Shown here piece by piece: positions 1-6,866 of a stretch of 7,573 nt of DNA. The notes beneath the pieces are model-generated. The model ran no database searches. It saw nothing but the letters and a program-made list of their open reading frames with translations, and had not been told where the DNA came from. Made by a program: the position numbers and the translations under genes. Within the stretch, counting starts at the first letter, position 1. Every line of letters begins with the position of its first letter. Source of the DNA: Ktedonobacter sp. (lineage in GTDB: Bacteria; Chloroflexota; Ktedonobacteria; Ktedonobacterales; Ktedonobacteraceae); the NCBI GenBank assembly GCA_003450555.1, contig DMFQ01000233.1, forward strand, positions 1 through 7,573, written 5' to 3'.

Positions 1-62
1 GCGACAACTGCGACAAACAGCAAACAGCGTTCTCAATTCGTAGCATCAAAAAGTGTCGGGAA

Positions 63-80
63 GAGAGTCGCATACCTCTC
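63..80 (-). terminator. Weak hairpin downstream of the lipid kinase gene
   Basis: Just past the lipid kinase stop, read leftward, a five-pair stem (GAGAG/CTCTC) encloses an eight-base loop. It is followed by TTCCC and, about ten bases on, by a run of five T. The stem is short and the T-run is displaced, so this is at best a weak terminator. A competing TCTC-AAA-GAGA hairpin lies at 77-87. Confidence 0.25.
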
Positions 81-90
81 AAAGAGAATC

Positions 91-1614
91 CTACACCAGG
101 ATATGCGTTGCCCGAATCACGCCGCGCCTACTCTTCTTCCCCTTCACCACAATCCTACTACCCTCTGACAACTTCTCCATCATATCTGGAGAGCCATGTT
201 CACCTTCCACGTTCACAATTATCGTCTTTTTGTCGGAGCGAACCGCGACTGGCCTCATCTCCCCAGTACTCTGTTTCATTGTATTCCCCGCAATAATAGC
301 AACCTTTTTCTTATTCACGTTCGCTACCCCTCCAACCACGGTAACATTCCGCGCACCATCTGCACCATCTAACAACGCTTGAGCACTTTCAGAAGCTGGT
401 GATCCCTGACCTTGGGATTGTGCTGTCTGCTTTCCCTGCTTGTTACCTTTACCTTCAGTTGCCGTGACATCTTCTCTATCACCAGTCTCTTCCATGGAGG
501 CATCAGAGCTATCCAGGTGACGCTTGCCCTCGAACAGTGTATTATCGTATGTCTCAGGAATCGCCATCTGGATTGCCCGTGGCATAGCATCGAAGCTATA
601 GCTCACCTGGATATCTTTGCTGCTGTGTTGTTCCAGAATCTTGCACTCGGACTTGCTCAAATAGTCCTTGAGCCTCACTATACTGCCATCTAAGTGCAAG
701 AGAATAGAGGCAGGAACGCGAATGGAAAAATGAGCCCCGCGAAATCTTCGGATATTCTCGTCCTCGTCATCAAGCCTGTGTTGCACCAGCACCGCCGATA
801 TTTGCCTCATGGTTGTCAGTGGATTGCCCTTGGTAATCACACAAACGTCAAAAACTCCATCGTCGAGATAAGCATCTGGCGCGACCTCAACTATATTGGC
901 ATAACGCCGTGTATTCGCGACAATCACCTGTAAAGCCTCACCTTGCCAGAGGATATGATCCTCGTGCTTGCCACCCCGTATCTCCAAATGGAAGGGTTGA
1001 TGCTGGACGACTTCTTTCGCAGCAGAAATATCAAAAGCAAGGGGACCAATTCTACGCTTGAGAGAATTGGAGGTCTGGCCGATCACTGCCGCATCAATGC
1101 CAAGACCAGCCATCATTAAGAAGTTGTGAGGAGCCTTCGTCGAGCCTTTCTCCGTATTACGCTTTTTTGTCTTGCTCTTTGTCTGCTTCTGAGTGCCTTC
1201 AATTTCGTCTGGATAAATCAGGCTCTGTACCGCTACGTGCCCTAGATCTACCTCGCGCACATTGCTTTTGACAAGCGCGAGCGCCGCTTTTACAGGATCG
1301 CCTGGAATTTGGACTTCTCCCGCCCATTCATTGACAGTACCTCCTGGCAACAGCCCCACAATGCTCTTGCCCTTGACATTCTTCACACCATTGATGACCT
1401 GGTTGAGCGTCCCATCACCACCATACGATACGATTAAGTCATAATCCTGCTTGGCAGCCTGAGTCGCCAATTCCATCGTCTGCCCACAGTATGTTTTCAA
1501 TAGCATGTCGGTTTTCCAACAGGCAGCGGAGAAAACAGCGAGCACATCATTGATCCTCGCCATGTTCTGCCCGTCGCGCGGATTGATGATCAGGCAAACA
1601 TTCTTGTAGCGCAT
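91..1614 (-). CDS. Diacylglycerol/sphingosine kinase-like lipid kinase with C-terminal OB-like extension
   Basis: Probable cytosolic lipid kinase of the DAGK catalytic (DgkB/YegS/LCB5) family, which moves phosphate from ATP to a lipid hydroxyl such as diacylglycerol. In 507-residue numbering, the nucleotide motif GGDGTLNQVINGV starts at residue 65 and LPGGTVNEWA at 89. A GLGIDAAV segment lies near 170, APDAYLDDGVFDV near 245, and HLDGS at 307-311. Three things are unusual. A Lys/Thr-rich insert (about 137-163) interrupts the catalytic domain. A Gln/Ser/Gly/Glu-rich linker occupies about 363-418. A basic, beta-rich domain (about 423-507), ending in an EGSRIVVKGKK...GVIRATHILV pattern, resembles an OB fold. 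Family members are usually about 300 residues. The ATG at 1614 is chosen because AGGAG lies 8 bases upstream; the in-frame GTG at 1635 would put that ribosome site inside the gene. It is divergent from the next gene and stands alone. The catalytic family is secure; the substrate is unknown. Confidence 0.87.
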   Translation of the reverse strand: MRYKNVCLIINPRDGQNMARINDVLAVFSAACWKTDMLLKTYCGQTMELATQAAKQDYDLIVSYGGDGTLNQVINGVKNVKGKSIVGLLPGGTVNEWAGEVQIPGDPVKAALALVKSNVREVDLGHVAVQSLIYPDEIEGTQKQTKSKTKKRNTEKGSTKAPHNFLMMAGLGIDAAVIGQTSNSLKRRIGPLAFDISAAKEVVQHQPFHLEIRGGKHEDHILWQGEALQVIVANTRRYANIVEVAPDAYLDDGVFDVCVITKGNPLTTMRQISAVLVQHRLDDEDENIRRFRGAHFSIRVPASILLHLDGSIVRLKDYLSKSECKILEQHSSKDIQVSYSFDAMPRAIQMAIPETYDNTLFEGKRHLDSSDASMEETGDREDVTATEGKGNKQGKQTAQSQGQGSPASESAQALLDGADGARNVTVVGGVANVNKKKVAIIAGNTMKQSTGEMRPVAVRSDKKTIIVNVEGEHGSPDMMEKLSEGSRIVVKGKKSRRGVIRATHILV

Positions 1615-1710
1615 ATATAAATCTCCTGTTATCACTGGTTAACTTTCTACACAGGACACGCGGAAATAAACAGAAGCGTTTCACAGGTGTTTTTCAAGGT
1701 ACAGTTCAGC

Positions 1711-1739
1711 TTGACTGCATACTTTATACATGCAATACT
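1711..1739 (+). promoter_or_regulatory. Sigma70-type extended -10 promoter for the AhpD-like/PAS gene
   Basis: TTGACT (1711-1716, five of six matches to the -35 consensus) is separated by 17 bases from AATACT (1734-1739, four of six matches to the -10). A TGC triplet directly before it fits an extended -10. Transcription would begin near 1746 and give a leader of about 50 bases before the ATG at 1797. The element contains an inverted repeat TGCAT/ATGCA (1716-1720 and 1730-1734) and a direct repeat ATACTTT (1719-1725 and 1735-1741), either of which could bind a regulator. The promoter is predicted from sequence only. Confidence 0.55.
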
Positions 1740-1796
1740 TTGGAGCAAGCTGGACACCAATAAATGTGCACCGGTATTTCAGAGAGGCTTTATGTG

Positions 1797-3017
1797 ATGC
1801 AAATAAGAGAGAGTAGCACTGGCGACCAACTAAGAGCAGACATCAGCCAATTCTTCGGTTTTTTACCGCCTATCTTTACTCCTTCTCATGAGGTCTCACC
1901 GGTATTACAGATGCTTCTACAGCAGACACTCTCCGCCTATATTGATAACTCCCTGCAACCCATCTTTAAAGAGAAGCTCCTGGCTTACCTCTCGCGCTAC
2001 TGCGCCGTTCCCTACTGTATCGTCTGTCACAGCTGCGCTCTCCGTTCTCTCGGCATGACCGGAGGAGACGTGCTTGCACTCCTCGAAACGCCTGCACCAA
2101 CCGCACAGGAGATTGCGGAATACATCAAAACCTTCGTAGCAATAACCCCGTTGCAAGCATGGCCCGAGCCAGGATCCTCCCTGGAAAAAAGCATTCTACT
2201 CTCGGCCTTTTATTTATTTTTGCAACCAGCAAGTGCTGAGGATTGCAGCAAGGAACTACGCCACCTCCTGGGTACTGTATACTTTAACCACCTGGCCGAA
2301 ATACTTTTCTATATAAAAACCTACCACTTTTGGGCTGAAACACACCCCGAATTGGACTACACATCTGACAGGCGCACCCAGGAAAATCTCACCATCCTCT
2401 ATGCTGAGAAGCCGGAATTAGTCGACTTTTTCAGTACCTATCCTGAGCGAATCAAACGTGAAGTTGAAATGAGGGGAGAGGAGTATAGCGCTCATAAACA
2501 ACTCGAAGAAAAGCTGCATCGCTCCGAACGCGAAGCGGCATCTCGTGGCATTCAGCTTGAAACTGTATTTGAAGCTATGACTGATGGCGTAGTTGTCTAT
2601 GGCGACGACGGCAAGATGCTGCGCGTGAACAGTGCTTATCGCAAGATGATTACCCTTGATGCCTACCCAGAACACGCCCTGTTGACGCCTGCTATGCGGG
2701 GTGACATGCTGGCTCTCCGCGATGAACACGGCCAACTATTGGATAATAGTCAACGCCCGGTGACACGTATGCTCAATGGCGAAGTGATGATCGGGAAGAA
2801 TATGATGGATATTGTAGTCCGCGCATTGGATGGACACGAGGTACAACTAAACATCAGCGGCACACCGATGCGCGATAGTGAGGGACGCATCGCTGGTGGG
2901 GTTATGATCTTTCGCGATGTAACCGAACGGCGCAGCTCGAACGGCGCACGCATGAAGCGCTTCAAGGACTGCTGGCAGTTGCAGAAGCACTTGTACAGAT
3001 TCCCGAACACTCGGTAA
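1797..3017 (+). CDS. AhpD/CMD-like domain fused to a PAS domain; truncated, frameshifted sensor lacking a kinase
   Basis: Predicted soluble sensory protein of 406 residues. The N-terminal part (about 30-185) resembles the AhpD/carboxymuconolactone decarboxylase fold: a KEKLLAYLSRYC helix, then YCIVCHSCALRSLGM with Cys74, Cys77, His78 and Cys80, and later FNHLAEILFYIKTYHFW. The YCxxxH arrangement is the family's active-site signature, so a thiol/peroxide or redox role is plausible. A charged, probably coiled-coil linker (about 195-250) leads into one PAS domain (253-377) ending FRDVTERR. The PAS domain is closely similar to the second PAS of the downstream kinase. After residue 379 the sequence loses all resemblance, while another frame continues the homology, so the final 27 residues are a frameshift product. 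No HisKA or HATPase follows. The ATG at 1797 is preferred because AGAGAGG lies nine bases upstream; the ATG at 1764 has no ribosome site. It could be a decaying gene, a real short protein, or the victim of a sequence error. Confidence 0.8.
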   Translation: MQIRESSTGDQLRADISQFFGFLPPIFTPSHEVSPVLQMLLQQTLSAYIDNSLQPIFKEKLLAYLSRYCAVPYCIVCHSCALRSLGMTGGDVLALLETPAPTAQEIAEYIKTFVAITPLQAWPEPGSSLEKSILLSAFYLFLQPASAEDCSKELRHLLGTVYFNHLAEILFYIKTYHFWAETHPELDYTSDRRTQENLTILYAEKPELVDFFSTYPERIKREVEMRGEEYSAHKQLEEKLHRSEREAASRGIQLETVFEAMTDGVVVYGDDGKMLRVNSAYRKMITLDAYPEHALLTPAMRGDMLALRDEHGQLLDNSQRPVTRMLNGEVMIGKNMMDIVVRALDGHEVQLNISGTPMRDSEGRIAGGVMIFRDVTERRSSNGARMKRFKDCWQLQKHLYRFPNTR

Positions 3018-3153
3018 TAGGTTATATATAATAGGAATCAGGACATATGCCAAGCTCTGCAACTTTTTCCTAAACTGATGCGTGTCTAAAGTAAATCTGG
3101 GCTTCGGGATGCAAGGGCCGCTCCCCTTTTTTATGTACAAGAAGAGAGGATTT

Positions 3154-5835
3154 ATGAGTGTGGACCAGGAACATATACAGCGCGTTGAAAGCCAGACCAA
3201 CAATCAAGCTCTTCTCGATTCGGACAATCCTCTGTCGCCAAAAGATAAAAAGGTTCATACAGACGAGGTAGCAGGGCCATCCTGGCAAAAGCCTATTAAG
3301 TGGTTTCTGACACACACCTTCACACCTCAATGGCTTCCCAGACCATGGAATAACCCGATCGTCGGATACCTGGTTGCAATTATCTTACAATTCATCGCGA
3401 TCATTGTTACCACGTTACTCACCCAATTATTTTCTTCTTTCACATATACTGGCCTATTGGAGGTTCTCGTGGTTGCACTGGTAGCCTTGAACTGGGGTGT
3501 AGGACCCAGTCTGATTGCTACGCTGGCAGGTGCTATCCTCCTCAATTTTATCGTCCAACCACCGCACCTCACTTTGACATTTAATGATACAAGTATTGTC
3601 GAAGTTTCCCTCTTTCTCCTGGTCGGTATCGCCATCAGTATTGTCGCCAGCCAGATCGAACGAGCGCGCCGCAGTGCCGAAGAGCTGGCACTTTCACTTG
3701 CAGTGGAGCGTACTCGCTTGGAAGCTATCATCGAAACAGTCCCCGATGCTCTATCAATTCACGATGCCGAGGGCAAAATAGTGCGCCTCAACCGCGCGGG
3801 ACGACAACATACGGGTTCAGAGCGCGTTAGCACGGCAATTAATGAATCTCAACAGGTATTTGGAGCGCGAACCATCACCGGCGAACCCTTCCCAGCGAAA
3901 GATATCCCAGTTGTTCGTGCATTGCAGGGCGAAACCGTCTCTGGTGTCGAAATGCGCTTCCTCAACCCTGAAGAGCAAGATGCCTATGCACTCTTGAGTG
4001 CTGCACCGCTCTTCGATATCCAGGGAAGGGTAGATGGTGTTGTACTCATCACTCATGATATCTCGGCGCTTCACCAGGCCGAGCGAGAGCGAGCGACCCG
4101 CGCTAGTGAACTGGAAGCCGCGTTCGAGTCCATCACCGATGGCGTTTTTCTCTTCAACCGCGACCTGAAGGTCATACGCGTGAACGGCGCCGGGCGCGAA
4201 CTTCTTGCGATCAAGAACCCTTCCGACTACCTATCGTTATCGTCTAGTGATCGCATGGCGCTGTTAGCCATGCGCGATGAGCATGGGCAACTCCTGACAG
4301 ATGAGCAGTGGCCAATGTCCCGCATTTTGCATGGTGAGGTACTGAAAGGCTCAAATACTTCTGATATCATCGTCCGGGCGTTAGATGGACGTGATTTGGA
4401 ACTAAGCGTAAGTGGAGCGCCTGTGCGCAACAATGAAGGTGAACTTATCGGTGCTCTCTGTATCTGCCGCGATGTGACAGAGCGCCGTCAATTGGAGAAA
4501 CGTACTCAGGCAACACTCGGCGCGCTGCTCGAAATGGCAGAGGCGCTCGTTCTCGTTGGCGAAAATCCGAGCGGCAAGAGCGGAGAACTGATTCCCGCGG
4601 GGATAGGCAGGACAGCGCGCCGCATGGCACAACTGACCTGTAGTGTCCTTGGCTGCCAACGCGTAAGTCTTACCGCGATTGAACCAGATACCGAGGTACT
4701 CCATCCCATAGCCGTTGTTGGACTTTCACCCGAAGAGGAGCGCCAGTGGTGGAATGAGCAACAAACGGAGGCTCGTCTGGGCGATGGTCTCGATCCCACC
4801 TTCGCGGCCCAGTTACGAGCAAACGAAGCTCTGCTCCTCGACATAACAAAGCCCCCATTTAGCACACAGCCTAATCCTTACAATATCCACACGATGCTTA
4901 TAATTCCCATGGTCATAGGCGAGCAGCTTGTCGGCCTCCTTTCATTAGATTATGGTGGCCAGGAGCATGATTATGACGCCGCTGAAATTGCCTTAGCCAA
5001 AGCAGTGGCAAAACTTGCCGCCCTGGTCATCGAACGCGATCGCCTGTTGCGCGAACGTGCCGAAGCGCGCGCCAACGAGCTAGCCCTACGTGAGGCCAAT
5101 CGCAGAATGGATGAATTCCTTGGCATGACGAGCCACGAACTCAAAACTCCTTTGACAAGCATCAAAGGCAATACACAACTCACAGTACGCCAGATCAAGA
5201 ATAGTTTGCTGACCTTCCAGAAAATGCAGGGCATGCTCGAGAGCACGGAACGCCAGATCAAATTGCTTGATCGTCTCGTCGACGACCTGTTGGATGTCTC
5301 GCGCTCAGAAGAACAAAATTTGGAGCTAAGCCTGATTCCTTGCAATCTCGCCAGCTTGGTGCATGAGGCCGTAGAAGAGCAGCGTCTCGCGTGGCCAAAC
5401 AGGACTATCACTCTCGAAATGTCGGACGAGATAGTAGCCCCTGTACTCGCAGATGCGGATCGCATCGGCCAGGTTTTGAGAAACTATATCTCCAATGCTC
5501 TCAAGTACTCACCCGAGGATAGGCCCATCCAGGTTTCAGTACACATAAATGAGGAAAATGCCCGCGTTTCGGTGCGAGATGAAGGAAGCGGCCTTTCCCC
5601 CGAAGAACAAACACAGATTTGGGAGCGCTTCTATCGCGTACACGGTACCAGGGTGAGCAGCAGCACAGGTAGTTCAAACGCCGGGCTTGGCCTTGGCCTC
5701 TACATCTGTAAAGCCATCATCGAACAACTCCAGGGCAATGTCGGCGTCGAAAGCACGCCAGGCGAAGGCTCAACCTTCTGGTTCTCCCTGCCACTCGCCT
5801 CCTCCATAGAACAGCCATATAGTAAGACTGCGTAA
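3154..5835 (+). CDS. Membrane-bound multi-sensor histidine kinase (DUF4118-like TM, PAS, PAS, GAF, HisKA, HATPase)
   Basis: Complete hybrid-sensor type histidine kinase of 893 residues that should autophosphorylate on His and pass phosphate to a response regulator not present here. In order: a hydrophilic N-terminus; four hydrophobic segments (about 69-90, 99-114, 117-134, 148-167), like the KdpD-type DUF4118 membrane domain with almost no outside loops; a short coiled coil; PAS 1 (about 185-306); PAS 2 (317-441, ending CRDVTERR); GAF (about 478-627); HisKA with TSHELKTPLTS, phospho-acceptor His661; and the ATPase domain with N box NYISNALKYSPE (Asn781), G1 DEGSG (Asp809), F box IWERFYRV and G2 GLGLGLYICKAI. 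All catalytic motifs are intact and no receiver domain is attached. The ATG at 3154 follows AGAGAGGA; the open frame extends back to a GTG at 3082 but lacks a ribosome site there. It lies 136 bases after the paralogous AhpD-like/PAS gene on the same strand. The input signal is unknown. Confidence 0.93.
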   Translation: MSVDQEHIQRVESQTNNQALLDSDNPLSPKDKKVHTDEVAGPSWQKPIKWFLTHTFTPQWLPRPWNNPIVGYLVAIILQFIAIIVTTLLTQLFSSFTYTGLLEVLVVALVALNWGVGPSLIATLAGAILLNFIVQPPHLTLTFNDTSIVEVSLFLLVGIAISIVASQIERARRSAEELALSLAVERTRLEAIIETVPDALSIHDAEGKIVRLNRAGRQHTGSERVSTAINESQQVFGARTITGEPFPAKDIPVVRALQGETVSGVEMRFLNPEEQDAYALLSAAPLFDIQGRVDGVVLITHDISALHQAERERATRASELEAAFESITDGVFLFNRDLKVIRVNGAGRELLAIKNPSDYLSLSSSDRMALLAMRDEHGQLLTDEQWPMSRILHGEVLKGSNTSDIIVRALDGRDLELSVSGAPVRNNEGELIGALCICRDVTERRQLEKRTQATLGALLEMAEALVLVGENPSGKSGELIPAGIGRTARRMAQLTCSVLGCQRVSLTAIEPDTEVLHPIAVVGLSPEEERQWWNEQQTEARLGDGLDPTFAAQLRANEALLLDITKPPFSTQPNPYNIHTMLIIPMVIGEQLVGLLSLDYGGQEHDYDAAEIALAKAVAKLAALVIERDRLLRERAEARANELALREANRRMDEFLGMTSHELKTPLTSIKGNTQLTVRQIKNSLLTFQKMQGMLESTERQIKLLDRLVDDLLDVSRSEEQNLELSLIPCNLASLVHEAVEEQRLAWPNRTITLEMSDEIVAPVLADADRIGQVLRNYISNALKYSPEDRPIQVSVHINEENARVSVRDEGSGLSPEEQTQIWERFYRVHGTRVSSSTGSSNAGLGLGLYICKAIIEQLQGNVGVESTPGEGSTFWFSLPLASSIEQPYSKTA

Positions 5836-5839
5836 TAGC

Positions 5840-5887
5840 ATAAAAGGCCAGTATCTTCCCCGCGCGGAGAAGACATTGGCCTTTTAT
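5840..5887 (+). terminator. Strong hairpin terminator after the histidine kinase
   Basis: A perfect 11-base inverted repeat, ATAAAAGGCCA (5840-5850) and TGGCCTTTTAT (5877-5887), begins five bases after the kinase stop. Inside it, TCTTC pairs with GAAGA and CC with GG around a CGCGC loop. The right arm carries the T-rich end and the left arm the A-rich end, so it could work in either direction. It ends the kinase transcript and separates it from the following gene. Confidence 0.85.
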
Positions 5888-6014
5888 CCCCCTCTAGTTA
5901 CTCCCCCTCCCACTCTCCCGTTCCTAATGACAGATAAATAAACGGGATGCAGGGATGTCCCACCCTAATTTTTATCTTCAACGCTGCCGAAGGCGGCAAG
6001 AGAAAAAGAAGACA
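5888..6014 (+). other. Pyrimidine-rich leader and possible 5' UTR of the histidine-rich protein gene
   Basis: Between the kinase terminator and the ATG at 6015 lies a C/T-rich tract (about 5888-5924) followed by an A-rich stretch. I see no convincing -35/-10 pair. A compact hairpin, GCTGCC-GAA-GGCGGC (5983-5997), sits 17 bases before the ATG at 6015. If that is the true start, the hairpin is in the leader and could affect translation; if 5955 is the start, it is coding. Confidence 0.3.
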
Positions 6015-6677
6015 ATGAGCAGCCAACAATTGACGCCACAAATAGAAACAGAACAAGAAGAAGAGCTTCGTAGGGAGCGCAGAGCCGCGAGAATGTTCCG
6101 GCGCAAACAGCAAAAGAACACACGCATCTTCTTATTGAGCGCAATCGGAGGCAGCGCCTTACTCCTGGGCCTCATGGGCTTCATATTTCTCCAGATACAA
6201 TCAATCATCTCTTTTAATACACTACATCCGCCAATCAGCGGTGTACCCTGTGAAAGTATGGAGCAGAACAACTACCATATTCACATCCATCTCACCATCT
6301 ATATCAATGGGAAGTTCGTCACTATTCCAGCGGGCATCGGAATTCCCACTGATAACAGTTGTTTTTACTGGATGCACACCCATACTGACGATGGTATCAT
6401 CCATATTGAAGCTCCCGCCAAAGTTCATAACGTGGCGCTCGACGACTTCTTGACTATCTGGCATGAAGGGTTCGCGAAGCTGAACTTTCCACCAGAACTC
6501 ACGCAAAATACAGGCTGGAAAATATTTGTCAACGGGAAGCCATTCGCAGGCGTTGTCACATCTCCGCTCAACAACGAAGTAACCCTGTCATCACATGATC
6601 TAATCACCATGGAATATGGCACGCCCGACCCGCCACCGGACAAGTTCTACGTGTTTCCGCCAAGCCTGCCAAAGTAA
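6015..6677 (+). CDS. Membrane-anchored histidine-rich protein, possibly metal-binding, function unknown
   Basis: Uncharacterised 220-residue protein. A very charged cytoplasmic N-terminus (Glu/Arg-rich, to about residue 37) precedes one hydrophobic helix (about 38-62, IFLLSAIGGSALLLGLMGFI). This predicts a type II anchor with the rest outside the membrane. The outer domain holds clustered histidines: YHIHIHLTIYING (His88, 90, 92), CFYWMHTHTDDGIIHIEAP (His121, 123, 130), then His138 and His150, and two cysteines (79 and 116) that could form a disulfide. The C-terminus is proline-rich. The pattern suggests metal binding or a cupin-like beta fold, but I cannot name a characterised family. I recall similar HxHxH...HTH...GIIHIE proteins in Chloroflexota, without assigned function. 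The start is uncertain: ATG 6015 (AGAAG nearby) gives 220 residues and ATG 5955 (GGGA seven bases upstream) gives 240, adding a basic N-terminal stretch. It lies alone between the kinase terminator and the tRNA promoter. Confidence 0.78.
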   Translation: MSSQQLTPQIETEQEEELRRERRAARMFRRKQQKNTRIFLLSAIGGSALLLGLMGFIFLQIQSIISFNTLHPPISGVPCESMEQNNYHIHIHLTIYINGKFVTIPAGIGIPTDNSCFYWMHTHTDDGIIHIEAPAKVHNVALDDFLTIWHEGFAKLNFPPELTQNTGWKIFVNGKPFAGVVTSPLNNEVTLSSHDLITMEYGTPDPPPDKFYVFPPSLPK

Positions 6678-6703
6678 GTCCGAAACTTGCCTGAAAAAAA
6701 GGA

Positions 6704-6732
6704 TTGACAGCCAACCCGAACAGAAGTATAAT
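6704..6732 (+). promoter_or_regulatory. Consensus sigma70 promoter of the tRNA pair
   Basis: TTGACA (6704-6709) and TATAAT (6727-6732) match the -35 and -10 consensus at all twelve positions with the ideal 17-base spacer. Transcription would start near 6739, about 16 bases before tRNA-Ser. A run of seven A (6694-6700) directly upstream of the -35 could act as an UP-like element. This is the strongest promoter in the window and suits a constitutive stable-RNA gene. Confidence 0.93.
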
Positions 6733-6754
6733 TGTCACACAAAGCGTTCAATTT

Positions 6755-6841
6755 GGAGAGGTCGCATAGTGGCCTAGTGCGGCGGTTTGCTAAACCGCTG
6801 AGGGGGAAACCCCTCCGAGAGTTCGAATCTCTCCCTCTCCG
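6755..6841 (+). tRNA. tRNA-Ser (anticodon GCU)
   Basis: Full cloverleaf: acceptor GGAGAGG (6755-6761) pairs with CCTCTCC (6834-6840), with discriminator G6841. The D arm closes with GCA/TGC. The anticodon stem GCGGT/ACCGC holds loop TTGCTAA with anticodon GCT at 6789-6791, which reads AGC and AGU serine codons. The long variable arm typical of serine tRNA is a five-pair stem (AGGGG/CCCCT, loop GAAA). The T arm is GAGAG-TTCGAAT-CTCTC. The 3' CCA is not encoded, so it must be added after processing. It is the first gene of the two-tRNA transcript. Confidence 0.97.
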
Positions 6842-6843
6842 CC

Positions 6844-6866
6844 CACTCCTTTTGAGAGTGTCTTTT
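6844..6866 (+). terminator. Short hairpin and T-run between the two tRNAs
   Basis: CACTC (6844-6848) pairs with GAGTG (6856-6860) around a seven-base loop, followed by TCTTTT. It lies in the 25-base spacer between the tRNAs. It may be a weak partial terminator that lowers tRNA-Trp relative to tRNA-Ser, or a processing landmark for RNases. The five-pair stem is too weak for a confident call. Confidence 0.35.

Noticed and set aside
1..30. Tandem AAACAGC copies and repeated GCGACAA at the left edge
   Set aside because: Only two copies of 7-mers at the window edge; too short to call a repeat array.
694..933. Rightward open frames within the lipid kinase gene
   Set aside because: They lie opposite a strong coding frame with conserved motifs and encode nothing recognisable.
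1615..1760. A promoter for the leftward lipid kinase in the divergent region
   Set aside because: TATAAA (1723-1728 on the other strand) is a fair -10, but no -35 at proper spacing was found, so no feature is claimed.
3082..3153. Upstream GTG start for the membrane histidine kinase
   Set aside because: No ribosome site precedes the GTG, the added residues resemble nothing, and the stretch holds a hairpin with a T-run; the ATG at 3154 has AGAGAGGA before it.
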